A stretch of 64,000 nucleotides of DNA from Akkermansiaceae bacterium. GTDB lineage: Bacteria; Verrucomicrobiota; Verrucomicrobiia; Verrucomicrobiales; Akkermansiaceae. The notes under the pieces are model-generated. The model was given only the letters and a program-made list of their open reading frames with translations. It was not told where the DNA came from and did no database searches. Of the stretch, positions 1 to 9,358 are shown in pieces. Numbering within the stretch: the first letter of the stretch is position 1; every line of letters begins with the position of its first letter. The stretch spans positions 26,061 to 90,060 of the forward strand of contig CAIKDP010000383.1 of the NCBI GenBank assembly GCA_903826205.1, written 5' to 3'. The position numbers and the translations under genes are program-made.

Positions 1-2683
1 CCATTTCCTGGCGGTTGCGGGTCTGCCCGTCGAGGCGTAAACTGCCCCATCCGCGCTCTATCAGGCATTTCTCTATTTCACGTAACTGGGTTTGAAATTG
101 ACTGAATATCAAAACCTTATGGTTTGCAGAAAGCGCTTCTTCCAACAACTCAAACAGGCGTTGGAGCTTGGTCGAGCGCTGCGCGACCAGCAATCGTTCA
201 AAACGCTCGCTTCCAAGCAGGGCGAGGTCGCAGCACGTCTGGCGCAGGCGCAGCAAGGCGGTGAGCATTTGCATGCGGGCGGCCCCTGATTGAGAAGAAT
301 CCTGAAGGACCTCGACGCGTTTGCGACCTTCCACGAGGAGCTCGCGATAGACGGTTTGTTGCTCGGAACTGAGGTCGCAGAATTCGTCGATGACGAGCTT
401 GGCTGGCAATTCTGGAGCCACTTGTTCCTTGGTCCGCCTGAGCGAAAACGGTGCAGTCTTGAGGCGAAGCCGCTCCAGCAGGGCTGGCACCGGCTCGCCC
501 GAGATGAGGGGCAATTCATAGCGTTCGCGGAAATCCGCCCGGCTGCCGAGCCAGCCGGGGAGGATGAAGCGGAAAATCGACCACAAATCGCGGATGCCGT
601 TTTCCACCGGTGTGCCGGTCAGGGCGATGCGCCGCTGGGCCCGCAGTTTGGAGAGGGCTTTGGCGTGATCGGTGTCGGGGTTGCGCATCAAACTCGCTTC
701 GTCCACCACCACCAAAGCGTAATCGCGCCGCAGGTGCCAGGCCAAATCCCGCGTGAGGGTGGCGAAGCTGGTGAGAATGACCTCGCCGCCCGTCACCCGT
801 TCGCGTTCCACATCCCGGCCCACGCCATGGAGCGTCCGCACGCGCCGCTGTGGCGCAAAACGCAAAAACTCGGCCCGCCAATTGCCCAGCAGCGAGGTGG
901 TGGCGACCACCAAGACTTCGCTCTCGTTCGGGCGCTGAGATTGTTCAAACAGGCGTTCGATCAGAACGATGGCTTGAAGCGTTTTGCCTAGGCCCATGTC
1001 GTCGGCGAGCAGAGCCCCGCCGAAGCGTTCGACCCGGTCCCATAACCATGCGGCACCGACGTTTTGATAGGGGCGGAGATCGGCGCGGATGGTGAGCGGT
1101 TTTGGGAATTTTGAAAAATCATCTGGAGGCTTGTCAGAAAACGACTTGTCCCATTTTTTACGGATTTCATGGATGGTTTCCGCGGCCCGTGACGACGCGC
1201 GGTAATGGCCCCCTTCCTGCTGCAAATCCAGCTCCGCAAAGAGCGGCTCCATAAGCTCGGAAACATCGCTTGAAACAACCAGCCGACGACCGCCTGCGGT
1301 CGCGCCTTGGCCCTTGCCGGAGCGCAGCAAATGCCTGACATCAGCGGCTGATATCACTTCACCAACGGACGATTGAAACGAAAGATTAAAACTCAGCCAA
1401 TCTTCGCCTGAGCCAAGAATTTCGATCTTGGGTTCGACGAGGACGACCTGGCGCTGGACGTTGCGGAAGCGGTCGCCTTCGGTGACTGACCAGTCACGAC
1501 GGAGGGCGGGCAGGGTGTGGGTAAGGAAATGTAGGATCGCGTTTTCATCACGCAGGGTCCAGCGGTCGGCGGCGGCATCGGAGGCTTCGAAGCCAGATTG
1601 GGCGAGCCTTAATGAGGCATGGTTTTCCAAGTCGAGGTTGCGGACTTCGCAGCAGTCGTTGGCGGTGAGGCGTGGGAATTGGGGCAGTTCGGCGCGTCCG
1701 GGCGGGACAGGCGGAGCGTTAGGATAGCGGATACTCAGCCGCGCCTCGAGGTGTTGGAGCGAACCATCCAGCGCCAAGGCCACCGTGAAGGGTGCGGCGA
1801 CGAAGTGGATTTTATCGAGCCAGGAATCTGGCGGGAAACTCAGCCATTCCTGCCAGATTGCGAGGCGGGCGAGGAACTTTTCGCACGACAATTCCACCGG
1901 GTGTCCGGCGCGGAGATCGCTAAGCGCGGTGGCAAGGTCGGCAGGGAGATTTTCCTGACCGAGGCGGGTGAGGGTATCTGGCCCGATTTGCCAGATCTGT
2001 CCGGCGATGGCGATCGATGGGTGGGTCTCCGGTTCCGGGATGAGTCGCACCTTGTTATGGTCGAGGGTCAGCTCACAAAGGCGGATTTTGCCAGCAGCGC
2101 GGATTTCCACCAGCGTTCCTTGCTTGCCGATGCGGATTCGCGGGTGGCCGGTGAGGATTTCCAAAAAGGCGCTGAGCCGTGAGCGATCAAGTTGCAGCTG
2201 CAGCGGGAATTTTTCAGCGCCGCCGGCCGCGGCCAGCCACGCGCTGAGCGCTTGATCCGCAGGCATGGGCGGCTCCGGATTGCGGCTCAGGCTCGCGGCA
2301 AGCCGCCCCCGGCTGAGGGACTCGCCCCAGTTGGGTGGGAAGCCTATGTCCCAAGCCTGGGATGGCAGGGCGGGGGGCTGATCCGGTTTTATTGTTAGAG
2401 GAAGCGTGCCGCGCAGGGCGGCCAGCCCGACCGCCACGGCATGGGCACAAAGCGCACCACTTGATTGGTTTTCCGGGCACGCGCAACGGGTGTCGAAATC
2501 CGAGGCGGACTTGATGCGCACGCTGACGCGCAGCAGGCGCTGTCCCGCGCGCACCGAGCCCTGCCAACCGGCAGCGTCGGACTTCACGGCGGTGGCCGCG
2601 CCAGCCTCGCAAAGGGCTTTGCCTTCCTTGAAGGCTTGCCACGAGGCTGCGCCCCGCAAGGTTGATTCCGTCCAGCCGCTCAT
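1..2683 (-). CDS. SWIM zinc-finger SNF2-family helicase (partial, 3' end beyond window)
   Basis: The reverse-strand frame stays open from ATG at 2683 to the left edge, so about 894 residues are visible and the C-terminus is missing. An N-terminal SWIM zinc finger (CxC...CxH, about residues 67-81, with CAC and CAH) is followed by a long middle region. The SNF2 ATPase starts at about residue 553 with motif I DDMGLGKT, then motif II VVDEAS and the TGTPVEN motif. The visible end is the start of helicase domain 2 (IFSQFQTQL, LRLDGQT). The family remodels DNA-protein complexes by ATP-driven translocation. No clear Shine-Dalgarno precedes the start. Several antisense frames over this region are shadows. 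Confidence 0.88.
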   Translation of the reverse strand, partial: MSGWTESTLRGAASWQAFKEGKALCEAGAATAVKSDAAGWQGSVRAGQRLLRVSVRIKSASDFDTRCACPENQSSGALCAHAVAVGLAALRGTLPLTIKPDQPPALPSQAWDIGFPPNWGESLSRGRLAASLSRNPEPPMPADQALSAWLAAAGGAEKFPLQLQLDRSRLSAFLEILTGHPRIRIGKQGTLVEIRAAGKIRLCELTLDHNKVRLIPEPETHPSIAIAGQIWQIGPDTLTRLGQENLPADLATALSDLRAGHPVELSCEKFLARLAIWQEWLSFPPDSWLDKIHFVAAPFTVALALDGSLQHLEARLSIRYPNAPPVPPGRAELPQFPRLTANDCCEVRNLDLENHASLRLAQSGFEASDAAADRWTLRDENAILHFLTHTLPALRRDWSVTEGDRFRNVQRQVVLVEPKIEILGSGEDWLSFNLSFQSSVGEVISAADVRHLLRSGKGQGATAGGRRLVVSSDVSELMEPLFAELDLQQEGGHYRASSRAAETIHEIRKKWDKSFSDKPPDDFSKFPKPLTIRADLRPYQNVGAAWLWDRVERFGGALLADDMGLGKTLQAIVLIERLFEQSQRPNESEVLVVATTSLLGNWRAEFLRFAPQRRVRTLHGVGRDVERERVTGGEVILTSFATLTRDLAWHLRRDYALVVVDEASLMRNPDTDHAKALSKLRAQRRIALTGTPVENGIRDLWSIFRFILPGWLGSRADFRERYELPLISGEPVPALLERLRLKTAPFSLRRTKEQVAPELPAKLVIDEFCDLSSEQQTVYRELLVEGRKRVEVLQDSSQSGAARMQMLTALLRLRQTCCDLALLGSERFERLLVAQRSTKLQRLFELLEEALSANHKVLIFSQFQTQLREIEKCLIERGWGSLRLDGQTRNRQEM

Positions 2684-2743
2684 GCGAGACCCAGTGTGAA
2701 ACCCAAGGGTGCCCAAGGGCAAGAACCGACCTGCCCCCCGGTT

Positions 2744-3220
2744 CTAATAATATCGCTCAAATTTTTGGCGGCTCTTGGCATCGAGCGCGGCGAGGTCGGG
2801 GATGCGGTAGCGGGTGTTGTGTTGGTCAATCACGACGACGTTGCCCCCGCCGAGGGCCTCGACGCTTTCGTCGTTCTCGACGCAAAACCGGGTTTGGCCG
2901 CGATCGGTGGTGACGCACCATTCACAACCAAGCTCGGCGTGGCGGATGGTATGAATGACTTGGATCACCGGCACGAAATCCCGTTCCGCCAGTGTTTCCA
3001 GCAATATTTTTCTAACATCATCCGGCAAGCCGTCCACCTCCTCGATACAGGCGAGTTCCTGCCCCTGGAGGTCGGTGATGGAAATCCAGCGGTTGGGGTC
3101 GGTGAGGGGAAACAGGCGCACGGGCAGCACCTTGTCATGGCGTTTGCCGGTCACATCGGTATAAGCGAGGGCGCCAACCGATGAGCGTTGCAGGTCCGGA
3201 TGGGCAGCGGGTGTTTTCAT
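2744..3220 (-). CDS. DUF1854 protein, cyanophycin-associated
   Basis: This 158-residue soluble protein belongs to the DUF1854 family, which recurs beside cyanophycin synthetases and an ABC exporter. The visible family features are a central acidic stretch (DPNRWISITDLQGQEL), a conserved middle (DVRKILLETLAERDFVPVI) and a C-terminal YRIPDLAALD segment. No signal peptide or membrane segment is seen. Its ATG overlaps the stop of the upstream ABC gene by four bases, which indicates translational coupling. Its role is unknown; context suggests helping the exporter or cyanophycin handling. It shares no obvious motif with enzymes. Confidence 0.8.
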   Translation of the reverse strand: MKTPAAHPDLQRSSVGALAYTDVTGKRHDKVLPVRLFPLTDPNRWISITDLQGQELACIEEVDGLPDDVRKILLETLAERDFVPVIQVIHTIRHAELGCEWCVTTDRGQTRFCVENDESVEALGGGNVVVIDQHNTRYRIPDLAALDAKSRQKFERYY

Positions 3221-5628
3221 GTGTGGGACACTTCCAACATGGCTTGGTGAAGGCGGGCGTAGGTGCCACTTGTATTGAGGAGTTGGTCATGGCTGCCGAT
3301 TTCAGTGATCAGGCCATGTTCCATGACCACCAGGCGATTGGCATTGCGCAGGGTGCCAAGCCGGTGGGCAATGGCGATGGTGGTGCGGCCGTGGACAAGG
3401 TTGTCAAGGGCACGCTGGATTTCACGCTCGGTTTCAGTATCCACGGAGGAGGTGGCTTCATCCAGAATGAGAATGGCCGGGTCGATGAGCAGCGCACGGG
3501 CGATGCTGATGCGCTGGCGTTCGCCGCCGGAAAGTTGTTGGCCGCGCTCGCCGACCATGGAGTCATAGCCATCGGTGAGCCGCATGATGAACTCATGGGC
3601 GCAGGCAGCCTTGGCGGCGGCGATGATTTCCTCACGCGAGGCGTCCGGTTTGCCATAGGCAATGTTGTCGGAAATGGTGCCAAAAAACAAATACGGTTCC
3701 TGCAGCACCAGGCCGATGTTCTTGCGATAGTCCTCGACGTGGATGTCCCGCAAGTCCTGACCATCCACAAGAATGGCGCCGCCGCTCACATCGAAAAAGC
3801 GACAGGCGAGGTTGATCAACGTGGTTTTGCCCGCACCGCTGGCCCCCACCAGACCAATCATCTCCCCCGCGGCGATGTCCAGACTGATGCCGCGGATGAT
3901 CTGGCGCGCCCCATGGCGGAACTTGACGTCGCGAAACTCAATGCGCCCGCTCAGACGGCCAATGCGCTGCGTCCCTTCGGTCGATGGCATGTCCGGCTTG
4001 ACATCCAGAACCTCAAAAATCCGGTGGGCGCTGGCCGCCGCACGTTGGGCCGAGGCAAAGAAACGGCTCATGGCTTCCACCCGACCGTAGAAGCGGCTGG
4101 TATACATGATAAAGCAGGTGAGCACACCCACCCGAATCTCGCCATGGGCCACTGTCCATGCGCCCGCGATCCAAATGAGCAGCAACCCGAGGTCGGTGAA
4201 CATCTCTATCATCGGTGAAAAAAACGACCACGTCCGGTTCACCCGGTCATTGGTGGCATACACATGGTGGTCGGTCTGGCGGAAGCGTTCTATCTCGCGT
4301 TCTTCCTGGGCGAAGGCCTTGACCACCCGCACCCCGGGAATCGTGTCGGTTAGCACACTGAGCATGATCCCCCATGCCCGGCCGGAGGCCGCAAAACAAC
4401 TGCGCAAATGCACGCGCACGCATTTGACCAACCAGGCCACGACCGGCACCGGCCCTAACGCAACCAAGGCCAGCAACGGGTGAATCTTGAACAGGATGAG
4501 CGCCGTGAAGACAAATTGAAACACATCGCAGACAAAATCGATGAAGCTCAACGAGATAAACATCGAAAGCCGGTCCGTATCCGAGCTGATGCGCGATATC
4601 AGGTCGCCCGTACGCTTCTTGTTGAAATAAATCAGCGACAAACGCTGCAGATGCTCAAACAAATCCCGCCGCATGCGGCTGGTCACCAGCTCAGCAATGC
4701 GCGCCACTACAAATGACCGGCCCCACTTCAGCAGCCATGCCAGCAATGCCGTGCCCAGCAGCATGATGGCATACGGCGTGATTTGTTGGACATGGAGTGC
4801 CTGCGATTGAGTCTGAATCGGAATGAGCACCGCATCCACCAACGAGCCGGTGAGCCACGGCGACAACAGGCTCGCGCTGGTGGCGGCAACCGTGAGCACC
4901 AGCCCTAACGCGATGAGGGGCAGCCACGGCCGGGAAAACATCAGCAAGCGCAACAGCGGATTGCCGCGTTGGCTATCCCGCACCAGATCGCTAAAGTCCA
5001 ACCCCTCGTCGTCGACATCCGGCTCAGCTGTCTGGGACTCGACGGGTGGGTTGCCGCTGAGCAGGGCTCCCCGGTGATCCATAACGCATGCCACGAAGGC
5101 GTCTGCTTCCCTGATGCACCCGGCGGTGAAGCGCCAGTGACTGCCGCCTGGCTGACCTGTCGCCATGAGGTGCAGCGCACCGGTGGCTCCCATTTCTTCC
5201 AGCTCCAGAGACTCAATCTCCGCCAACGCCCAATCCCGGATCTGTCCAGCCTCCTCTTGGCTTTCTTCCAGCGCCAACAGGCGCCGGGTGGTCAATACTA
5301 ACAACCCGTTTTGAAACCGCAATTGCCGGTCCAAATCCGTTTGCAAGCGGGCGATGACCCGCTCCCCCGGCTCCAGGCGCCTTTCAATGAGCGGGAGCGT
5401 CGCGGGCTGGGCGGCAGTGGTGCTTGATAGATGAATGGCGGGGGTGGGGTGCTGCCACAAATGGTGCTGTTGGATGGCGGTTTGTAAAGCGTAACTGGCG
5501 AAATGTAAAAATTGTCGGGTAGCACAGCATTGTCTTGCCAAACCCGCAAATTCGAACCACATTGGCCCGTCCGCCCGCTGGTTCCCGTCGGGCGGCCATT
5601 GCAGTAGTTCTGACCACGGCTCCTCCAT
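3217..5628 (-). CDS. Cyanophycin-associated ABC exporter (fused permease-ATPase)
   Basis: This 803-residue protein is longer than a typical half-transporter (about 580) because of an N-terminal extension. Residues about 70-190 resemble a bacterial PH-like domain (LEPGERVIARLQTDLD). A six-helix ABC exporter domain lies at about 235-530 (starting PWLPLIALGLVLTV). The nucleotide-binding domain follows, with Walker A GASGAGKT near 594, signature LSGGERQR near 698, and Walker B ILILDEATSSVD. The family moves lipids, peptides or polymers across the inner membrane. It is coupled to the DUF1854 gene and divergent from cphA, so a role in cyanophycin or dipeptide metabolism is inferred. The start codons of this gene and cphA are one base apart. 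An internal Met at residue 23 is an alternative start. Confidence 0.88.
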   Translation of the reverse strand: MEEPWSELLQWPPDGNQRADGPMWFEFAGLARQCCATRQFLHFASYALQTAIQQHHLWQHPTPAIHLSSTTAAQPATLPLIERRLEPGERVIARLQTDLDRQLRFQNGLLVLTTRRLLALEESQEEAGQIRDWALAEIESLELEEMGATGALHLMATGQPGGSHWRFTAGCIREADAFVACVMDHRGALLSGNPPVESQTAEPDVDDEGLDFSDLVRDSQRGNPLLRLLMFSRPWLPLIALGLVLTVAATSASLLSPWLTGSLVDAVLIPIQTQSQALHVQQITPYAIMLLGTALLAWLLKWGRSFVVARIAELVTSRMRRDLFEHLQRLSLIYFNKKRTGDLISRISSDTDRLSMFISLSFIDFVCDVFQFVFTALILFKIHPLLALVALGPVPVVAWLVKCVRVHLRSCFAASGRAWGIMLSVLTDTIPGVRVVKAFAQEEREIERFRQTDHHVYATNDRVNRTWSFFSPMIEMFTDLGLLLIWIAGAWTVAHGEIRVGVLTCFIMYTSRFYGRVEAMSRFFASAQRAAASAHRIFEVLDVKPDMPSTEGTQRIGRLSGRIEFRDVKFRHGARQIIRGISLDIAAGEMIGLVGASGAGKTTLINLACRFFDVSGGAILVDGQDLRDIHVEDYRKNIGLVLQEPYLFFGTISDNIAYGKPDASREEIIAAAKAACAHEFIMRLTDGYDSMVGERGQQLSGGERQRISIARALLIDPAILILDEATSSVDTETEREIQRALDNLVHGRTTIAIAHRLGTLRNANRLVVMEHGLITEIGSHDQLLNTSGTYARLHQAMLEVSHT

Positions 5629-5629
5629 T

Positions 5630-8242
5630 TTGAGCGCTTCCCACTCCGACAGTTGTCATTTTTCCAGCGTCCAAAAAATCCTTGCTCTGCGAGGACCCAA
5701 TCGTTGGACCCGTGTCACCGCACTCGAATGCTGGGTGCGTTTCCTGCCATGCGAAAACCCGCCGCCGGATTGGCGAGCCCGGCTCAGCGAGTGGCTGCCG
5801 GCGTGCGCGCCCCAATTGCAGGCAACCTCCCAGCCGGAGCCTTCCCTGCTTGCCGCACTGTGGCATGAGCTCACGCTGCACCTTCAGACCCGCCCGGATT
5901 TGGACCTGAACTTTGCCCACGTGAGGGCCACATCGCAGCCCGACCTGCTGCGCATCATCGTCCAGTATGACGAGGAAACCGTGGGTCGCACCGCCTTTGA
6001 TCTGGCCCACCGGATGCTGGATGCCGCTCTGACGGGGGCGCCAATCGATGTCGCCGCCGGCATGGCTGAACTCACGGATCTTGCCGATGACCTGTGCCTT
6101 GGCCCGAGCACCCGCTCCATGGTGGATGCCGCTCTGAGTCGCGGAATCCCCGTCCGCAGGCTCACCGAGGGCAGTCTGGTGCAGCTCGGATGGGGAAGCC
6201 AGCAACGGAAAATTCTCGCCGCCGCCACCAGCCAGACCAGCGCCATCGCGGAGGATATTGTCCAGGATAAGAATCTAACGTGCCGTTTGCTGCGCGAAGT
6301 CGGCCTGCCCGTCCCACTGGGTCGCCCGGTCGATTCCGCGGAGGAGGCCTGGACCACCGCTTTGGAGATCGGCCTGCCAGTGGTGGTCAAGCCCCTCGAT
6401 GGCAACCAAGGTCGCGGGGTCGCCTTGAACCTAACATCAAAGGAACAGGTCACCGCGGCCTATCAAGCCGCCCTGGCGGAAAGTTCTTCGATCATCGTCG
6501 AGCAATTTGCCGAAGGCGAGGACTATCGCGTGCTCATTGTCGGCAGGCTGTTTGTTGCCGCCAGTCGGCGCAAGCCCGCCCACGTCATCGGTGATGGCAT
6601 CCACACCGTCAACGAACTCATCGCTGAGGCCAATCTGGATCCACGTCGCGCCTCCGGCCATGCCGCGGCCCTCAGCAAGATCCGTATCGACGCCATCGCC
6701 CTCGCGGTCCTCAGTGAGCAAGGTCTCAGCCCGGACGCCGTCCCGCAATCCGGACTCACGGTTCTGATCCGCCGCAATGCCAATCTGAGCACCGGCGGCA
6801 CTGCCGTCGATTGCACCGATGAAGTCCACCCCAGCATCCGCGAGGCCGCCATTGAAGCCGCCCAAACCGTGGGTCTCGACATTTGTGGCATCGACATCGT
6901 TGCCGTTGATATCACCCAACCGCTGAGCGAGCGCAACGGCGTGATCATCGAAATCAACGCCCGTCCCGGCCTGCGCATGCACCTCTATCCATCCGAAGGC
7001 AGTTCGCGCAACGTGGGGGAAGCCGTCATCAATACGATGTTCGCCCCCGGCGAAACGGGACGCATCCCCATCGTCGCGGTTACCGGGGTCAATGGCAAAA
7101 CCACCACCACCCGGTTCATCGCTCATCTGTTAGGAGAACAGGGTTGGCGGGTGGGCATGACCAGCACCGATGGCGTCACGGTGGGCGACCGGGTGTTGGA
7201 CACCGGGGATTGCAGCGGACCCAAGAGTGCCCGCGCCGTACTCGCCTATCATGGCACCGATGCCGCCGTGTTGGAGATTGCCCGTGGCGGAGTCCTGCGT
7301 GAAGGCCTGCCTTTCGATTGCTGTGATGTCGCCGTCGTCACCAACATTGGCGAGGGGGATCACCTCGGCCTGGCGGAAATCCACACCCCTGGCGAACTCG
7401 CTGCTGTGAAACAAACCCTGGTCGCCGCCGTTTCACCCAGCGGTACCGCAGTCCTCAACGCCGCGGATCCCTTGGTGGTGAAAATGGCCGAGAACCACCC
7501 CTGCCGCGTCCTCTTTTTTGCCATCGACGGAGACCACGAGGTCATCCAACGCCATTGCGCACTCGGCGGGCGCGCCATTTTTGTCCGCGATGGCTTCATC
7601 ATGCGTGCCGAGGGGGCCTACGCCGCCCCCTTTGTCGCCTTGCACGATGTGCCTCTCACCCACGGCGGACGGATCAATTTCCAAATCGAAAACACCCTCG
7701 CCGCATTGGCCGCCGCGTGGGCGCTGGGCATCGACGATGCAATCATCCTGCGCGGTGCACGCAGCTTCAGCTCCTGTCTCGATCACAGTGCCGGTCGTTT
7801 CAGCATGTTCGATTTCTCTGGCATCAGCGTCATCATCGATTACGGCCACAACGTGGATGCCCTGCGCTCCTTGCTCGACGCCCTGAACAATTTTCCGAAC
7901 AAAAGACGCATCGTGGTTTATAGCTCCGCTGGGGATCGCCGTGATGCGGATATCATCGAGCAAGGCCGCATGCTCGCCCCCCACTTCGATGAAGTCTGGC
8001 TTTACGAAGGCGACTACGTCCGGGGACGGCAACCCGGCGAGATCATGACTCTCATCACCCAGGGCTTGGATGGCGCGTCGCGGGTGCGTCGAGTCGAGTG
8101 CATCCAAGGCCACCTCAAGGCCGTGGATCTTGCCCTGGCCTCCGCCAAGGCCGGCGATCTGGTCATGATTCAGGCCGACACCGCCTACGAAACCGTGCAA
8201 CATCTGCGCGGAAAACTCGCTTTCAGTGCCCCGTCGCATTGA
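5630..8242 (+). CDS. cphA: Cyanophycin synthetase
   Basis: The 870-residue length matches CphA. The enzyme polymerises Asp and Arg into the nitrogen-storage polymer multi-L-arginyl-poly-L-aspartate in the cytoplasm. The N-terminal domain begins with the family-typical ILALRGPNRWT. An ATP-grasp domain spans about residues 205-455 (VVVKPLDGNQGRGVALN, EINARPGLRMH). A Mur-ligase-like domain follows, with P-loop TGVNGKTTTTR near residue 485, then GGVLREGLPF and IDYGHNVDAL. The start shown is TTG, the first plausible codon in frame, one base from the divergent ABC start. Its promoter must therefore lie inside the ABC coding region unless one start is misplaced. The downstream gene rpmH has its own promoter. 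Confidence 0.93.
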   Translation: MSASHSDSCHFSSVQKILALRGPNRWTRVTALECWVRFLPCENPPPDWRARLSEWLPACAPQLQATSQPEPSLLAALWHELTLHLQTRPDLDLNFAHVRATSQPDLLRIIVQYDEETVGRTAFDLAHRMLDAALTGAPIDVAAGMAELTDLADDLCLGPSTRSMVDAALSRGIPVRRLTEGSLVQLGWGSQQRKILAAATSQTSAIAEDIVQDKNLTCRLLREVGLPVPLGRPVDSAEEAWTTALEIGLPVVVKPLDGNQGRGVALNLTSKEQVTAAYQAALAESSSIIVEQFAEGEDYRVLIVGRLFVAASRRKPAHVIGDGIHTVNELIAEANLDPRRASGHAAALSKIRIDAIALAVLSEQGLSPDAVPQSGLTVLIRRNANLSTGGTAVDCTDEVHPSIREAAIEAAQTVGLDICGIDIVAVDITQPLSERNGVIIEINARPGLRMHLYPSEGSSRNVGEAVINTMFAPGETGRIPIVAVTGVNGKTTTTRFIAHLLGEQGWRVGMTSTDGVTVGDRVLDTGDCSGPKSARAVLAYHGTDAAVLEIARGGVLREGLPFDCCDVAVVTNIGEGDHLGLAEIHTPGELAAVKQTLVAAVSPSGTAVLNAADPLVVKMAENHPCRVLFFAIDGDHEVIQRHCALGGRAIFVRDGFIMRAEGAYAAPFVALHDVPLTHGGRINFQIENTLAALAAAWALGIDDAIILRGARSFSSCLDHSAGRFSMFDFSGISVIIDYGHNVDALRSLLDALNNFPNKRRIVVYSSAGDRRDADIIEQGRMLAPHFDEVWLYEGDYVRGRQPGEIMTLITQGLDGASRVRRVECIQGHLKAVDLALASAKAGDLVMIQADTAYETVQHLRGKLAFSAPSH

Positions 8243-8359
8243 CGGCGACCCTTGCACCTTGTCCGCAGTCCACGACCCTCTGGACCGCCGCCCAAACCCT
8301 CGATCGCTGGGCTCCGGAAGGTTTTTCTCAAAAAACACGTTTTTCCTGTCACTGTCGGA

Positions 8360-8387
8360 TTGACATCCGTGATCCAACCCCTAGAGT
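8360..8387 (+). promoter_or_regulatory. Sigma-70-type promoter for rpmH-rnpA-yidD-yidC
   Basis: A perfect -35 TTGACA (8360-8365) and a -10-like TAGAGT (8382-8387) are separated by 16 bases, about 58 bases ahead of the rpmH ATG. An A/T-rich GTTTTT...AAAAAAC stretch just upstream (around 8322-8338) could end the cphA transcript, but its stem is weak. Confidence 0.6.
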
Positions 8388-8444
8388 CCGCGTCCGCCCG
8401 GATGTGCCGGCGGCCATCCAAATCTTCACCCACAGGCACCAGCC

Positions 8445-8627
8445 ATGAGCAAACGCACCTATCAGCCATCCAAGCGCACCCGCAAAAAACAATTCGGTTT
8501 TCGTGCCCGCATGGCCACCCAATCCGGCCGGGACATCCTTCGCCGCCGTCGCCAAAAAGGCCGCAAACGCCTTATTCCCAAGGGCGTTGAACTGCAATTC
8601 GCGCGCCACACGCAGCAGCATTCCTGA
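8445..8627 (+). CDS. rpmH: 50S ribosomal protein L34
   Basis: The protein has the conserved L34 core: [15 protein letters not shown] at the start, then [19 protein letters not shown] and QKGRKRL. L34 sits on the large ribosomal subunit. The 60-residue length exceeds the usual 44-52 because of a C-terminal tail ([18 protein letters not shown]). It heads the canonical rpmH-rnpA-yidD-yidC order and follows a good promoter. The tail reads through with no frameshift, so it appears genuine. Confidence 0.95.
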   Translation: MSKRTYQPSKRTRKKQFGFRARMATQSGRDILRRRRQKGRKRLIPKGVELQFARHTQQHS

Positions 8628-8671
8628 GCGTCCGCTCTCGCGCCGCCACGGATGCCTCACGCATCCCCGTC

Positions 8672-9037
8672 ATGCGCCTCCCGCGGAAATGCAGCATCAC
8701 CCGACGTGCGGACTTCACTCGCGTCAAGACCACCGGCCACGCCAAAGCGGGTCGCTTCGTCGTTTTGAGTACTCTGGCAGATCCCACTTTGGATGCCTTG
8801 AAAACCGGCTTCATCACCACCCGCCGCAGTGGCAAGGCTCACGAGCGCGTCCTGTTGCGCCGACGTTTCCGCGCGCTGGTTCAAGCCCACGCCCCCGGGT
8901 TTTCCGATCTCCGGCGCTTTCTGATCACCATCGCCCGTCCCGCAGCCTCCCAGGCCAGCTTCGCCGAACTCAAGGCCGACTGGTTGAAACAGGCAAAACG
9001 GCTGGGACTTTTTCCCCGTCCCGAAGAAAATACGTGA
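8672..9037 (+). CDS. rnpA: Ribonuclease P protein component
   Basis: This 121-residue basic protein is in the standard position after rpmH. It helps the RNase P RNA bind and cleave tRNA precursors. The N-terminal [16 protein letters not shown] fits the family, as does the central [14 protein letters not shown] segment. The usual RNR signature after AHER (RNRIKR in many bacteria) reads RVLLRRRFR here, so two of the typical residues are replaced while the basic charge is kept. The stop overlaps the GTG start of yidD by four bases. Confidence 0.92.
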   Translation: MRLPRKCSITRRADFTRVKTTGHAKAGRFVVLSTLADPTLDALKTGFITTRRSGKAHERVLLRRRFRALVQAHAPGFSDLRRFLITIARPAASQASFAELKADWLKQAKRLGLFPRPEENT

Positions 9038-9339
9038 TCTCTCAAGCCCTCAGCTCTGCCATCCGCCTCGGGATTCGCTTTTACCAACGGTTTCTCAATC
9101 CGATGCTCAAATTCGCCGCGGGCCCGGGCGCCGGTTGTCGCTTCTCTCCCACCTGCTCGAATTATTTCTTGCAAGCGGTCGAGGTCCACGGTCCGCTGCG
9201 CGGTTCCTGGCTTGGAATTTGTCGCATGGCGCGCTGCCAGCCATGGGGCGGCTGCGGTTATGACCCGGTCCCGCCACCCGCGGGATCCCCGGGCACCCAC
9301 GCCGTCGAGCCCCTCACTTGCAAGCACCTCCACAAGTAA
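9034..9339 (+). CDS. yidD: Membrane protein insertion efficiency factor YidD
   Basis: The 101-residue frame starts at GTG 9034, overlapping the rnpA stop (GTGA). It has the YidD core: [13 protein letters not shown], then [19 protein letters not shown] with its cysteines, then [20 protein letters not shown]. YidD is a small amphipathic inner-membrane-associated protein that aids YidC-dependent insertion. A longer frame open upstream over rnpA is not the gene. The tail after DPVPPP is family-typically variable. Confidence 0.92.
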   Translation: MISQALSSAIRLGIRFYQRFLNPMLKFAAGPGAGCRFSPTCSNYFLQAVEVHGPLRGSWLGICRMARCQPWGGCGYDPVPPPAGSPGTHAVEPLTCKHLHK

Positions 9340-9358
9340 CCCCTTTTTCTATCAGCTT

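Noticed and set aside
290..991. Long forward frames opposite the helicase gene
   Set aside because: They are antisense shadows of the SNF2 coding frame, whose conserved helicase motifs read on the other strand; no family resemblance in the forward proteins.
3181..4218. A 345-codon forward frame over the ABC transporter
   Set aside because: The reverse frame has Walker A, signature and Walker B motifs; the forward one is its complement shadow with low-complexity Gly/Ala content.
6437..8377. Long reverse frames opposite cphA (229 and 314 codons)
   Set aside because: The cphA frame carries ATP-grasp and Mur-ligase motifs throughout; the reverse frames have no recognisable domains and arise from codon bias.
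8243..8444. Replication origin next to rpmH-rnpA
   Set aside because: In many bacteria oriC is near this block, but I found no dnaA gene or cluster of TTATCCACA-type boxes here.
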